DNA of 8,123 nt from Methanobacteriota archaeon (GCA_027064425.1 JAMOPO010000047.1:1-8123); one strand, 5' to 3'. Shown: positions 1 through 6,498, counted from the stretch's first letter. Notes: a model not told the origin generated them from the sequence alone. Translations and numbers: made by a program.

Positions 1-1
1 G

Positions 2-415
2 AGGCTCCGGGAGACGATAGACCGCTATCACGGTGTCGTCCTGGACACCAACGCGTTCGCGGCCCTCGCCAAGGCCTTCGTGAACGACATCTGCGAGACC
101 CCGGCCGACGACGTCGTGTACGCGTTCCTCCTCGAGGTCAAACGGATGATGGGCGAGAACTTCCTCCTCCACTCCTACGAGGAGCTTCGGAGGGAGTACG
201 CCAGGCGCCTGAAAGACCTCAGAGACTACGACGGGCGGGAGGTGTGCCACGCCTGCCCGATACTCTCGGAACTCTTGGGGCCGGCGGTGAGGGACCTCTG
301 CTACCTGTTCAGGGGTCACGAGGACGTGAGCGTACACGATGTGCTGTCACTGCCGGAGTACTCCGAACAGCTGGAGAGGTTGTACCGGGGACTGCGACGG
401 GGTACGCCGGGCTAG
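2..415 (+). CDS. PIN-like domain protein, 5' end outside window
   Basis: The frame is open from the first bases of the window to the TAG at 413-415, giving 137 visible residues; the true start lies upstream. An internal GTG at 80 exists, but the frame before it reads as protein, so I do not take it as the start. Visible residues 12-19 read VVLDTNAF. A hydrophobic strand followed by D-T-N/S is typical of the first strand and first catalytic Asp of PIN ribonuclease domains, including VapC toxins and RNA-ligase partner proteins. The rest is helical and charged, with an EELRREYARRLKDL stretch, one C-x-x-C (CHAC) and acidic candidates for the other metal ligands (HEDVSVHD). I cannot place the remaining PIN acids with certainty. 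At least 11 residues precede the motif, so the gene may have another N-terminal part. A role as an RNA-cleaving or RNA-binding protein is inferred from one motif only. It stops 110 bp before the convergent 526-975 gene. Confidence 0.55.
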   Translation, partial: RLRETIDRYHGVVLDTNAFAALAKAFVNDICETPADDVVYAFLLEVKRMMGENFLLHSYEELRREYARRLKDLRDYDGREVCHACPILSELLGPAVRDLCYLFRGHEDVSVHDVLSLPEYSEQLERLYRGLRRGTPG

Positions 416-525
416 CCGGGACATCACCCTCCGGAGCCCGAGCGATGCGGAAAGCGGTGATGACGACCCTTGCGGGTAGCGCTCGAACCCGGACCCCAAG
501 GCGGGAAGGCATCCACCCGGCGTGG

Positions 526-975
526 TCAGGACGGGGGCGGTCCGAGCTCTCGGGCCAGCCCCTCCGGGTCACTCACCACCAGGGGCATGCACCCGCGGTC
601 CCTCAAATACACCCTGACCACCCCGATCCTCCTCGTACCCTCCCGCGTGCTGATCTCCTCCGTGATCACCTCCGCCCCCTCGATCAGATGTCGCGGAACC
701 TCCTCTTCCTGCTTGAAGAACCCGTAATCCCGTACGATCACCAGCCGATCCGACTCCACCCGCACGTGACTGCACAGCAGGTACACCAGGACCGGCACCC
801 CACCGAAGATCAGCGCGAACATCGCCGCCCCGAAGTACCAGTTGATCAGCACGCCGAACATCACCATCACGGCGACGGCCGCCGACGTCACGCCGATCAT
901 CGCCGCGATCCGGTACAGCCGGATTCGGCCGGGGTCGGCGGCCTTCCCGTAGAACCGGTAACACCTACCGTTCAA
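526..975 (-). CDS. Small membrane protein with PH-like tail (second of pair)
   Basis: This is a protein of 149 residues. Residues about 23-44 and 47-68 are two closely spaced hydrophobic helices (IAAMIGVTSAAVAVMVMFGV and a second ending VLVYLLC), forming a membrane hairpin. Residues about 70-145 are soluble and look like alternating strands ending in a helix (VSDPEGLARELG). Two N-terminal helices followed by an 'R-x-x-V-x-x-D-x-L-x-V' strand resemble the bacterial PH-domain membrane proteins (bPH_2/YdbS type); this is inferred from architecture, not a database match. The start is TTG at 975, which overlaps the end of the upstream gene by 11 nt and implies translational coupling. No ATG occurs before residue 26, which lies inside the first helix. 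The stop is at 526-528. The function is unknown; a membrane-anchored scaffold or sensor is possible. It is intact, unlike the frameshifted genes further right. Confidence 0.75.
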   Translation of the reverse strand: MNGRCYRFYGKAADPGRIRLYRIAAMIGVTSAAVAVMVMFGVLINWYFGAAMFALIFGGVPVLVYLLCSHVRVESDRLVIVRDYGFFKQEEEVPRHLIEGAEVITEEISTREGTRRIGVVRVYLRDRGCMPLVVSDPEGLARELGPPPS

Positions 976-1414
976 ACTCGAATCCCCACAGCCTCCGGAC
1001 CGTCTCGGTGAACCCCTCGGTATCCAGCACCTGGAGCCTGACTTCCCGCCCGTCCATCGTTTTGAGAACCACCGTATCGTCCGAGACGACCAGCTCGGAG
1101 ACCTCGTCGGACCTCACGAACTCGGCTCCGAACGGCTTCCTCACCTCGAGACAGTCCGGCCTCACGACGACCCTCCTCATGAACGAAGAGAACACCTTGA
1201 AGGCGACCGGCAGCATGACTACCGAGGAGAGGAAGAGTAGCCCGGCACCGAGGATCGCCTCGCTGGGGACCGGCTCCCCACCGAGCTCGCAGGTACCCTT
1301 GATGATCAGCGGGACGGCCGCTCCCGTGAACGGTGCGTTCAGCGAGGTGGCGAGGATGAGTCCCAGACCCCTGGGGTCACCCTGCGGGTACACCGGCCAC
1401 TCCACCCGTCTCAT
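965..1414 (-). CDS. Small membrane protein with PH-like tail (first of pair)
   Basis: From the ATG at 1414 the product is 149 residues. The frame is open further upstream to about 1537, but that part is Arg/His/Pro-rich and unlike the rest, so I prefer the ATG, which has a G-rich stretch (GGGGTCGGG) just before it. Residues about 17-38 and 53-75 are membrane helices separated by a short loop containing one Cys. Residues about 80-149 are a soluble beta-rich tail (RRVVVRPDCLEVRKPFG, then TVVLKTMDGREVRLQVLDT) ending in a short helix and an aromatic end. The plan matches the downstream gene (two helices, then a PH-like tail, also 149 residues), so the two are probably diverged tandem duplicates in one operon. 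A weak TATA-like TTCTAAAC lies on the minus strand at 1466-1459, about 45 bp before the ATG. The specific role is unknown. Confidence 0.75.
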   Translation of the reverse strand: MRRVEWPVYPQGDPRGLGLILATSLNAPFTGAAVPLIIKGTCELGGEPVPSEAILGAGLLFLSSVVMLPVAFKVFSSFMRRVVVRPDCLEVRKPFGAEFVRSDEVSELVVSDDTVVLKTMDGREVRLQVLDTEGFTETVRRLWGFEFER

Positions 1415-1824
1415 CCCGACCCCGGCCTCGCGGCGTCGGTCGGGACTATGAGCGTTTCGTTTAGAACGGTGCGGGCGACCCGCGGGCCCGCTCACCCGAA
1501 CGACGACCTGCACGTCGTGAGGGCGACGGTGCGGCATCGCCCGTACGTTCCGCTACCGAGCGTGCCCGACCGCGTCCCGACGGTCGTGTCGTCGGTGTAC
1601 GGGCTATTAGTTCGGACTTCGGCGGCGTAGCCCCGCCCGGAGGGACGTTCTCCGGGTTCCATCCCGCGTGAGGACGCGCGATACCGATACCGTGGCAGAT
1701 CGTCGGGAAGCGTCGGCATACGGTAGCGTCACGGTGTCCGTTTCAACCTCCACCGTTCCAGCTCGAGGAGCAGTCCGGGACCTCGTGCTTCCCGTCGAGG
1801 GACTTCCCTCGAGAACGAATGATC
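1415..1824. other. 410 bp between genes, no supported gene
   Basis: This stretch lies between the start of the PH-like pair and the end of the small minus-strand gene. A 60-codon plus-strand frame (1448-1630, ATG start, TAG end) and several overlapping frames on both strands are open. They are Arg/Ser/Thr/Pro-rich, mutually exclusive, and lack convincing start signals. The left end probably holds the promoter of the leftward pair. Fragments of beta-like sequence in several frames near 1640-1780 may be remains of a decayed gene, but I cannot join them into one product. No RNA gene was recognised. Confidence 0.5.
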
Positions 1825-2190
1825 TTATTCGAGTGAGCGGAGTAATGCGCGGGCCAGCCTCCCAGGGTCCTGATCGCGAAGGATCCCATCGGTCGGGGAG
1901 TTCTAACACGTCCCGGATTCGGTCGAGTTAGCGAGTCTCGCGTCGAGGACCAGCGCGAGCCCTCGTGCGAGCGCACGTCTCGCCTTCTTGTACGGGAGGC
2001 ATGAGACCCCGGCGAGGAGGGTCTTGAGCACCGAGCGGAGGTTCCTCGTGAGATGTCGAGCTAGTTCTAAAACCTCTCCTCGGTCTAGGAAAACCGACCA
2101 TTCGACGAAGGAAACACTCTCGTTCTCGAGCTTGCCCAGGTAGAGGGTCCTTCCGTGTTTGAACCGCGAGTCACGCCTCCAGCGGACCAC
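1825..2190 (-). pseudogene. Small frameshifted gene of unknown function
   Basis: Read leftward, the frame passes through TLYLGKLENESVSF, a helical centre (EVLELARHLTRNLRSVLKTL) and LALVLDARLAN, then stops at 1903-1905. One missing base near 1928 would instead continue into LDRIRDVLELP. Removing one C from the CCCC run near 1893 then continues into TDGILRDQDPGRLARALL, ending at TAA 1825-1827. The joined product is continuous and helical, so I read one gene of about 120 residues with two opposite-sign single-base indels. The start is uncertain. GTG at 2190 would follow the TATA-like box by a normal distance, but the frame stays open upstream and includes a CGPYYVVRWRR stretch. GPYY-x-x-x-R followed by LYLGK recalls a short motif in small uncharacterised archaeal and bacterial proteins (DUF6788-like); this is a weak resemblance. 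Whether the indels are biological or sequencing errors cannot be told here. Confidence 0.5.
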
Positions 2191-2225
2191 GTAGTACGGG
2201 CCGCAGGCGCTCCCGTTGACGTCCG

Positions 2226-2235
2226 ATAAATAACA
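2226..2235 (-). promoter_or_regulatory. TATA-like box for the leftward 1825-2190 gene
   Basis: The minus strand reads TTATTTATC here, a good archaeal TATA-box match in an otherwise GC-rich surround. Transcription would be expected about 25 bp downstream, near 2203, which gives a leader of roughly a dozen nucleotides before the GTG at 2190. If the protein really begins further upstream (the frame is open), the box would be internal and spurious. Confidence 0.35.
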
Positions 2236-2367
2236 TCCTCGAAGTAACCTCGAGACCCGGCTTCTCCCCCGGCGGTAGACCTCCCTCAGGCCCGCTGATC
2301 GACCGGTCCACCGATCGGATCCTGGGGTGGAGGGTCGGGAGCGTGCCGGTGCTCGAGTCCGACGGCG

Positions 2368-4874
2368 ATGATCGAGGTCGTCACGGGCGACGGGAGGACC
2401 ACCGTGGGCGAGGGTGAACTCCTGAGCGCCGTGGACCTCGGGTGGGGACACCTCCTGGTCCTGAGAACCCCCGATGATCGGATCGAGTTCGAGCTCGTGG
2501 AGTTCCGGCTCTACGGTCCGCCGGAGGTGAGGGACCCGAAGCCCGAGGTCGTCCGGATCGACGACCGCACGCTCTACCTGGCCACGGCCGGGGTCGAACC
2601 GGTGACGACGATCCTGGTGTTCGACCCGGGGACGCGCCGCCTCTACGCGCTCTACGGTACCGAGTCGAGGGAGACGGGCTGGAGGTGACGGACCCGCGGG
2701 GCCGGACGCTCCGCTACGTCTACGACCCGGAGCCGGGCCCCGTACCGCCCGTCCCGGTGCGCGACGGGACGGTCCTGGAGTGGAACGGGGCGGGTTCGAG
2801 GAGGTCCTCACGACCTCGGGGCCGGAGGACGTACTGCCGTTGGCCGACGCCGGGATCCTGCTGATCTCGCGCACCGGATCGTACCTGGTGGATCTCGAGC
2901 GGGATCGTCCCGGGGTCCCGCCCGTCGACGCCGTGTGGAACGACCACGGCCCGTGCAGCCGCTGCGGGCTCGTCGTCGCGGTCCGCGAGGGCGACGCGGT
3001 GCGGGTGATCACCCCGCTCGGGACCCTCGAGCTCCCGGGCGCCCGGAAGGTGCTCTGGCTGGACGACCGCCTCGTCGTCTACGAGGGTAAGGACGGCGCC
3101 CTCCACGTCGTCACCCACGACGGTCGCCGCGCCCCCGGCGAGGCGGAGGACGCGGAGATGGTGAAGCGCGTCGGACCGTTCGTCGTGCTCAGGGAGAGAG
3201 GGACGTACGAGCTCCTCGCCAGGCTGACGGACGGCCCGCGCGTCGGACTCCCGCTCCCGGAGGTCCGCGGTCGCGAGGTCGTGCATCGCATCGACGACTG
3301 TGAGTGTCCGATCGACCCGAAGGACCCGCTCCCGGAGCGCCAGGTGCCGGATGCTGGTACGTCGTCGAGACCTCGCGCTGGGCGACCTACCGGACGCCTG
3401 GTGCCGACCGGCCGGGAACGGGACGTGCCGCGTCCTGAGGGACGGGGACGAGATCGTGTGGAACTGTCCACGGTGTTCGGGCCCGTGAGGGTGCGGACGG
3501 AACTCACCGGCGATCCCGTGATCGCCGGGCTGAACCGCTCGCTCCTCACGGTCGTGTACCGGGCGCCCGACGGGACCGCCCACGACGCCCTGCTCTCCCC
3601 GACGCCGATCGTCGGGAGGTACACCGACAAGGGAGGTCGTGAGACTGGGGCCCGACGGTCCGGAGCGCGTCGACCTCCTACCGCCCGCCGAGAGGGAGAC
3701 CCTGACGTCGCTCCTCGTGGTCTCGACGGCGCCCGAGTACGCGTGCGTCACGAAGGCCGGGGACCGGACGTAACCACCTGCTCTCGGGGTCCCTGTACGA
3801 CGCCGAGGGACGCGCCCTGGACCGCCGGTCCGGATCGACGCCGGGGCGCGCGGGCGAGGCCGTGGTCGTACCCGCGCCGATCTTTCCCTTCCCTCCGCAG
3901 GTACTACCCCGTCGCGACGGTGCCGGCGCTCCTGGTGAGGTCCCGGAAACCCCGTCCGGCGACCGCGTCGAGCTGAACGGCGTCACCGTGCTGGTCCACC
4001 GGGAGGACGACGGGAACCGTCCTCACGTTCGTCCACGACGGACGCTCCGTGGACCCGGTGCTACCGACCCTCCCACGGGGTGACTGGCGCGTCGAGCGCG
4101 TCTCGGGGAGGGCGCTGAGGCTGTCGACCCCCCGACGGGTTCGAGCTGGAGCCCGTGGCCGACCCGTGGCCGACGCCGACCGTCAGGGTCAGGACCGGCC
4201 CGACCGAGCTCACGGTCGAGAGGTGGGAGGGAGGCGGCTACCGGCCCGCGCTGACGCTCCGGGTCCCACCGCCCGAGGTCACCGTGGCCCTGCTGTCGAA
4301 CGGCGACGTGGCCGCGATCGTCGGCCGGCTGATATTCCTGAGCGGGAAGGCCTGGAGGGGCGTCGGTACCCCCGATCGGTGGCGGTGTGGACCTCCGACG
4401 ATCCGACCGTCCTCCTCGAACGGGTCGCGGCGTTCGACCGCTTCACGCGAGCGCGCGCTGGCGAGGCTACCCTCCGCGTCGGAGCTCGGGTGCGATGGGG
4501 AGGCTGACCGTGATCGAGGGGACCGTGGTCACCCTGATCGGGTCGTCTAGGGTCCTGGAGCCCGGTACCTGAGGCGGCTGGACGGGGGCCGGTTCCTGGC
4601 CGTGTTCGACATCGACGGGGAGTATCTGGCGGCGCTGTCGGACGGGAGGAAGGTGGTGGGCCGGCGCCCCTACGACTCGGTCGAGCCGAGGCCGGACGGC
4701 ACGCTGGTGGCGCGGAGCCCGAGGGTGAGGAGGTCGTGCTGAGGGTCGAGCGGACGGAGGACGAGTGGACGCTGACCGAGGGGGAGACCGGACGAGCGGA
4801 AGGGCGGTGGGAGAACCCGACGGATCCCCGTACCGGTACCGACGGTGCCCGTCCGACGGCGACGATCGGCCTAG
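2368..4874 (+). pseudogene. Long beta-rich protein gene broken by about 14 frame changes
   Basis: No single frame spans this stretch, but protein-like segments follow one another on the plus strand by switching frame: MIEVVTGDGR to LYALYG (2368 to about 2655); RVEGDGLEVTDPRG to LEWNG; GFEEVLTTSGPEDVL to DPLPER (about 2787-3345); a confused part at 3345-3475; VRVRTELTGDPVIAG to TDKG (to about 3630); EVVRLGPDGPERVDLL; HLLSGSLYDAEGRAL; VLTFVHDGRSVDPVL; DGFELEPVADPWPT to LIFLSGKAWRG; SVAVWTSDDPTVLLERV; RLTVIEGTVVTLIG; YLRRLDGGRFLAVFDIDG; EGEEVVLRVERTEDEW. Joined, this is about 830 residues, acidic, with recurring 'hydrophobic strand, DG turn, strand' units like a beta-propeller or beta-helix; I do not recognise a family. 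Two C-x-x-C pairs appear (CSRCG, and CPRC in one frame). At least four junctions are explained by one base in a homopolymer (near 2787, 4018, 4125, 4367). ATG 2368 is the first good start. One frame ends at TAG 4872-4874. Confidence 0.7.
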
Positions 4875-4963
4875 AACTCGATCAACCGCCGCCGCTCCGA
4901 TCCCTTCAGGTAGTCCTTCGAGCACAGTTTGTAGGACCACAGCAGAATTTTACCTTGTTTCAT
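4871..4963 (-). CDS. 30-codon ORF starting inside a CRISPR repeat
   Basis: On the minus strand the ATG within the AATGAAAC end of the leftmost repeat of array 1 opens a frame of 30 residues that stops at TAG 4873-4871. It starts MKQGKILLWSYKLCSKDY and ends in an Arg-rich tail and EF. It is basic, with aromatic and Cys residues and no low-complexity character. It may be a real micro-gene read from array transcripts, or the C-terminal scrap of a gene cut off when the array formed. The function is unknown. The coding case rests on composition only. Confidence 0.3.
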   Translation of the reverse strand: MKQGKILLWSYKLCSKDYLKGSERRRLIEF

Positions 4964-5259
4964 TACCCGTGTTAACTACGGGTTAATGCGAGGAGATGTC
5001 GGTGAGCTGGAAGAAGATAGCGGATAGGATGGGTGTCGAGTCGTTTCATTACTCGCGTTAACTGTGAGTTAATGCGAGCGCCTACGCCTAGGCGCCTGGA
5101 CGATGGGGGTGCATGACTGTGCTTGACTGGTTTCATTACCCGTACCCGTGTTAACTTCGGGTTAATGCGAGAGCAGGGAGTTCGGTCGGAAGCTGTCGAG
5201 AGACTAAAGAACGGCGGCTCAATGTTTCATTATCCGTGTTAACTACGGGTTAATGCGAG
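4957..5259. CRISPR. CRISPR array 1: four 36-nt class repeats, three spacers
   Basis: Repeats lie at 4957-4992, 5043-5078, 5130-5171 and 5224-5259. Each begins GTTTCATTA and ends GTTAATGCGAG, with a central palindrome around GTTAAC. Spacers are 4993-5042 (50 nt), 5079-5129 (51) and 5172-5223 (52), all different. Repeat 1 is identical to the first repeat of array 2. Repeat 2 differs at five positions that largely preserve the stem. Repeat 3 is 42 nt because ACCCGT is duplicated in tandem. Repeat 4 has one C-to-T change in the stem. The arm CATTA-CCCGT pairs with ACGGG-T-TAATG with one bulge. On the minus strand the repeat ends in AATGAAAC, like the common archaeal 8-nt crRNA 5' handle (AUUGAAAN type), so leftward transcription is favoured but not proven. 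No cas genes are in the window. Confidence 0.97.
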
Positions 5260-5327
5260 GGCCTTTTAGTTTTGTCGGGTGGTGTTGGTGGGTACGCCTA
5301 ATTCTTGGGTGGTGGGGTGGGGTGTCT

Positions 5328-5339
5328 GGTATATGAAGG
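5328..5339. promoter_or_regulatory. AT-rich box between array 1 and the cassette genes
   Basis: GGTATATGAAG lies 34-43 bp before the two possible starts (GTG 5364, ATG 5373) of the first cassette gene, a suitable distance for a TATA box with a short leader. On the minus strand the same bases read CTTCATATACC, about 70 bp before the right end of array 1, where a leader promoter for leftward transcription could sit. It could serve either direction. A T-rich run (TTTTAGTTTTG) at 5264-5274, just outside the last repeat, could be a rightward terminator. Confidence 0.35.
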
Positions 5340-5363
5340 GGACCGTCTGTTGTTGGCCGTGGG

Positions 5364-5687
5364 GTGGTTTGGATGAAGTGGGCGAGGAAGGTGTTTGACG
5401 TGTGTGAGGGTGGCCGGTTTGTGGTATTTAAGTCCAGGTCGTGGAGGGGGTCGGAGAAGATGAAGGTGATTGTGAGGGGTGAGGATGGTAAGTCGAGGTC
5501 GTTGGGGGTGTTCAGTCCGGAGGTGGCAGAGAGGGTGGTGGAGGTAGCGAAGAGGGCCGATGGTCCTGAGGGTGTGGTTGCTGGCGTGATTTGGGGTACG
5601 TTGGTGGCTTTGTACGGTGTGAAGGGAGCGAGGAGGGTGGTGTGTAGGATGGTGGAGTTGGCTGGGGGTGAGCCGGTTGAGCTATGA
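5364..5687 (+). CDS. Small protein of unknown function, cassette gene 1
   Basis: The product is 107 residues from GTG 5364, or 104 from ATG 5373; the ATG start (MKWARKVFDVCEGG) looks as good, and neither has a clear Shine-Dalgarno. The N-terminal half is basic and strand-like (GRFVVFKSRSWRG, then MKVIVRGEDGKSRSLGVF). The C-terminal half is helical (EVAERVVEVAKRA, then ARRVVCRMVELAGGEP). It has no signal peptide or clear membrane helix, although AGVIWGTLVALYGV is hydrophobic. The C-terminal pattern E-V-A-[ED], then A-x-R-V-[VL]-C-x-[ML]-V-x-L-A-G, recurs in the next gene, so the two are probably paralogues. Its end overlaps the next start by 20 nt, which suggests one operon. Codons are GTG/TTG/AGG-heavy, unlike the C-ending codons of genes left of the arrays, suggesting foreign origin. 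I do not recognise the family. Confidence 0.75.
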   Translation: MVWMKWARKVFDVCEGGRFVVFKSRSWRGSEKMKVIVRGEDGKSRSLGVFSPEVAERVVEVAKRADGPEGVVAGVIWGTLVALYGVKGARRVVCRMVELAGGEPVEL

Positions 5688-5979
5688 AAAGTTGGTGCGG
5701 TTGGTGGAGAGATTTGTCGAGGATGAGGAGACTAGGGTGTGGGCGAATAAGCGTGGGGTTTTGAATCTGACGAAGGGCAATGATCATGTGATGGGGGTGC
5801 GTGTGGGTGAGGAGGTGGCGGATGCGATGGCGTCGGAGTTGTTGGCGTGTCGAGTGTGTGGGTGTGGGTTGGAGGAGGCGTTGGCGAGGGTGACGTTGGT
5901 GGGGTTGGCGTCGGGGTTGCCGTTGGAGTACGCGGAGCGGGTGTTGTGTGAGTTGGTGCGGTTGGCGGGGCTGGGCTAG
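5668..5979 (+). CDS. Small protein of unknown function, cassette gene 2
   Basis: The product is 103 residues from GTG 5668, inside the end of gene 1 with a G-rich stretch (GGCTGGGGGTG) at the start. No ATG follows until residue 42 (a GTG lies at codon 12), so I keep the GTG. The N-terminus is helical and charged (YEKLVRLVERFVEDEETR). A strand region (GVLNLTKGNDHVMGVRV) leads to two helices with clustered Cys (LLACRVCGCGLEEAL) and the C-terminal AERVLCELVRLAGLG, which matches gene 1 in pattern. The C-x-x-C-x-C group could bind metal, but with no second ligand pair this is weak. The stop TAG at 5977-5979 lies on a CTAG palindrome that also gives the stop of the convergent gene. The strand is extremely G+T rich (about 80% in 5821-5880). 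The function is unknown; the pair may act together as a two-subunit module. Confidence 0.75.
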   Translation: MSRLSYEKLVRLVERFVEDEETRVWANKRGVLNLTKGNDHVMGVRVGEEVADAMASELLACRVCGCGLEEALARVTLVGLASGLPLEYAERVLCELVRLAGLG

Positions 5980-6488
5980 TTTCTTGCGGCTTCTTCTATG
6001 CCCTTCTTGAATTGTTTTTCCACGTGCTTGGTGACGACCTCGTAAAGTTTGGTGAGGGTTTCTATTTCTTGGTCGGTAAGTTTCCAGGCTGGGACGGGGT
6101 GGTCTCGTAGGAGGTTGTTGAGAAGTTGCCGGCCGTTTTTGGGTCGGTTTTGATGCCCATGGCGTCGGCGAGGAGGATGAGTGAGGCGGGTTCGGTGGCG
6201 GTGATCTTGTGGAGTTTTGTGGAGTTGGGTTTCGGCGTGGATTTCTCGGTATTTTTCGGCCCAGTGGAGTTTGGTGGTTCCGGGGTAGTGGAAGAGGACG
6301 TAGGTGTCGTCGATCTCGTCGTGGGAGAGGATGCCGGTGGAGAGGGTCCAGATGCGGCCGTAGGGTGCGGGCTTGTGCCAGGGTTCGATGGTATTTAGGA
6401 AGTCTGGATCGGGTTCGACCTCTGCGACCTTGGTGATGATGGGGTGGTCGGCTTCACGGAGGTTTGCGAGGTGTCGGTAGATTTCCAA
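5976..6488 (-). CDS. Unknown protein, cassette gene 3, with an internal out-of-frame stretch
   Basis: The frame gives 170 residues from TTG 6488, only 10 bp from the array 2 repeat. No ATG is available and the frame stays open back into the repeat to a TAA at 6527-6525, so the native N-terminus may have been lost. The N-terminal half looks real (EIYRHLANLREADHPI, then EPWHKPAPYGRIWTL, then DDTYVLFHYPGTTKLHW), as does the C-terminal helix region (WKLTDQEIETLTKLYEVV to KKGIEEAARN). Between them, roughly residues 95-122 are His/Arg/Pro-rich and unlike either side. The shifted frame there reads LHKITATEPASLILLADAMG, which is far more protein-like. A perfect 10-bp tandem duplication (6207-6226) starts the shift, and a missing base near 6128-6132 restores it, so the frame stays open by chance. 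I call it a damaged gene of unknown family. If array 2 is transcribed leftward, its transcript would run straight into this gene. Confidence 0.6.
   Translation of the reverse strand: MEIYRHLANLREADHPIITKVAEVEPDPDFLNTIEPWHKPAPYGRIWTLSTGILSHDEIDDTYVLFHYPGTTKLHWAEKYREIHAETQLHKTPQDHRHRTRLTHPPRRRHGHQNRPKNGRQLLNNLLRDHPVPAWKLTDQEIETLTKLYEVVTKHVEKQFKKGIEEAARN
6207..6226. repeat. Perfect 10-bp tandem duplication inside cassette gene 3
   Basis: TTGTGGAGTT occurs twice back to back (6207-6216 and 6217-6226). Removing one copy on the minus strand joins HAETQ directly to LHKITATEPASLILLADAMG. The duplication therefore looks like a recent slippage or copy event that shifted the frame by one. Confidence 0.85.
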
Positions 6489-6498
6489 TTTTGATCCC

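Noticed and set aside
453-480. GTGATGA like a C box of a C/D guide RNA
   Set aside because: No CTGA D or D' box lies at a suitable distance.
244-1011. Plus-strand open frame of 255 codons
   Set aside because: It crosses the PIN-like gene and runs antisense to the membrane-protein gene; it is His/Pro/Arg-rich shadow sequence.
1903-3012. Minus-strand open frame of 369 codons
   Set aside because: Only the part left of about 2250 is protein-like. The rest is antisense to the long plus-strand gene and low in complexity.
2720-3751. Minus-strand open frame of 343 codons
   Set aside because: It is antisense to the broken long gene and rich in Arg, His, Asp and Pro with no domain-like pattern.
6126-6436. 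Plus-strand frames antisense to cassette gene 3
   Set aside because: They are Val/Gly-rich as a product of G+T bias; the minus-strand frame has better start-to-end protein character.
5260-6498. Terminal inverted repeats or a transposase in the cassette
   Set aside because: The two ends share only weak T/A-rich similarity, and none of the three proteins shows transposase or integrase motifs.
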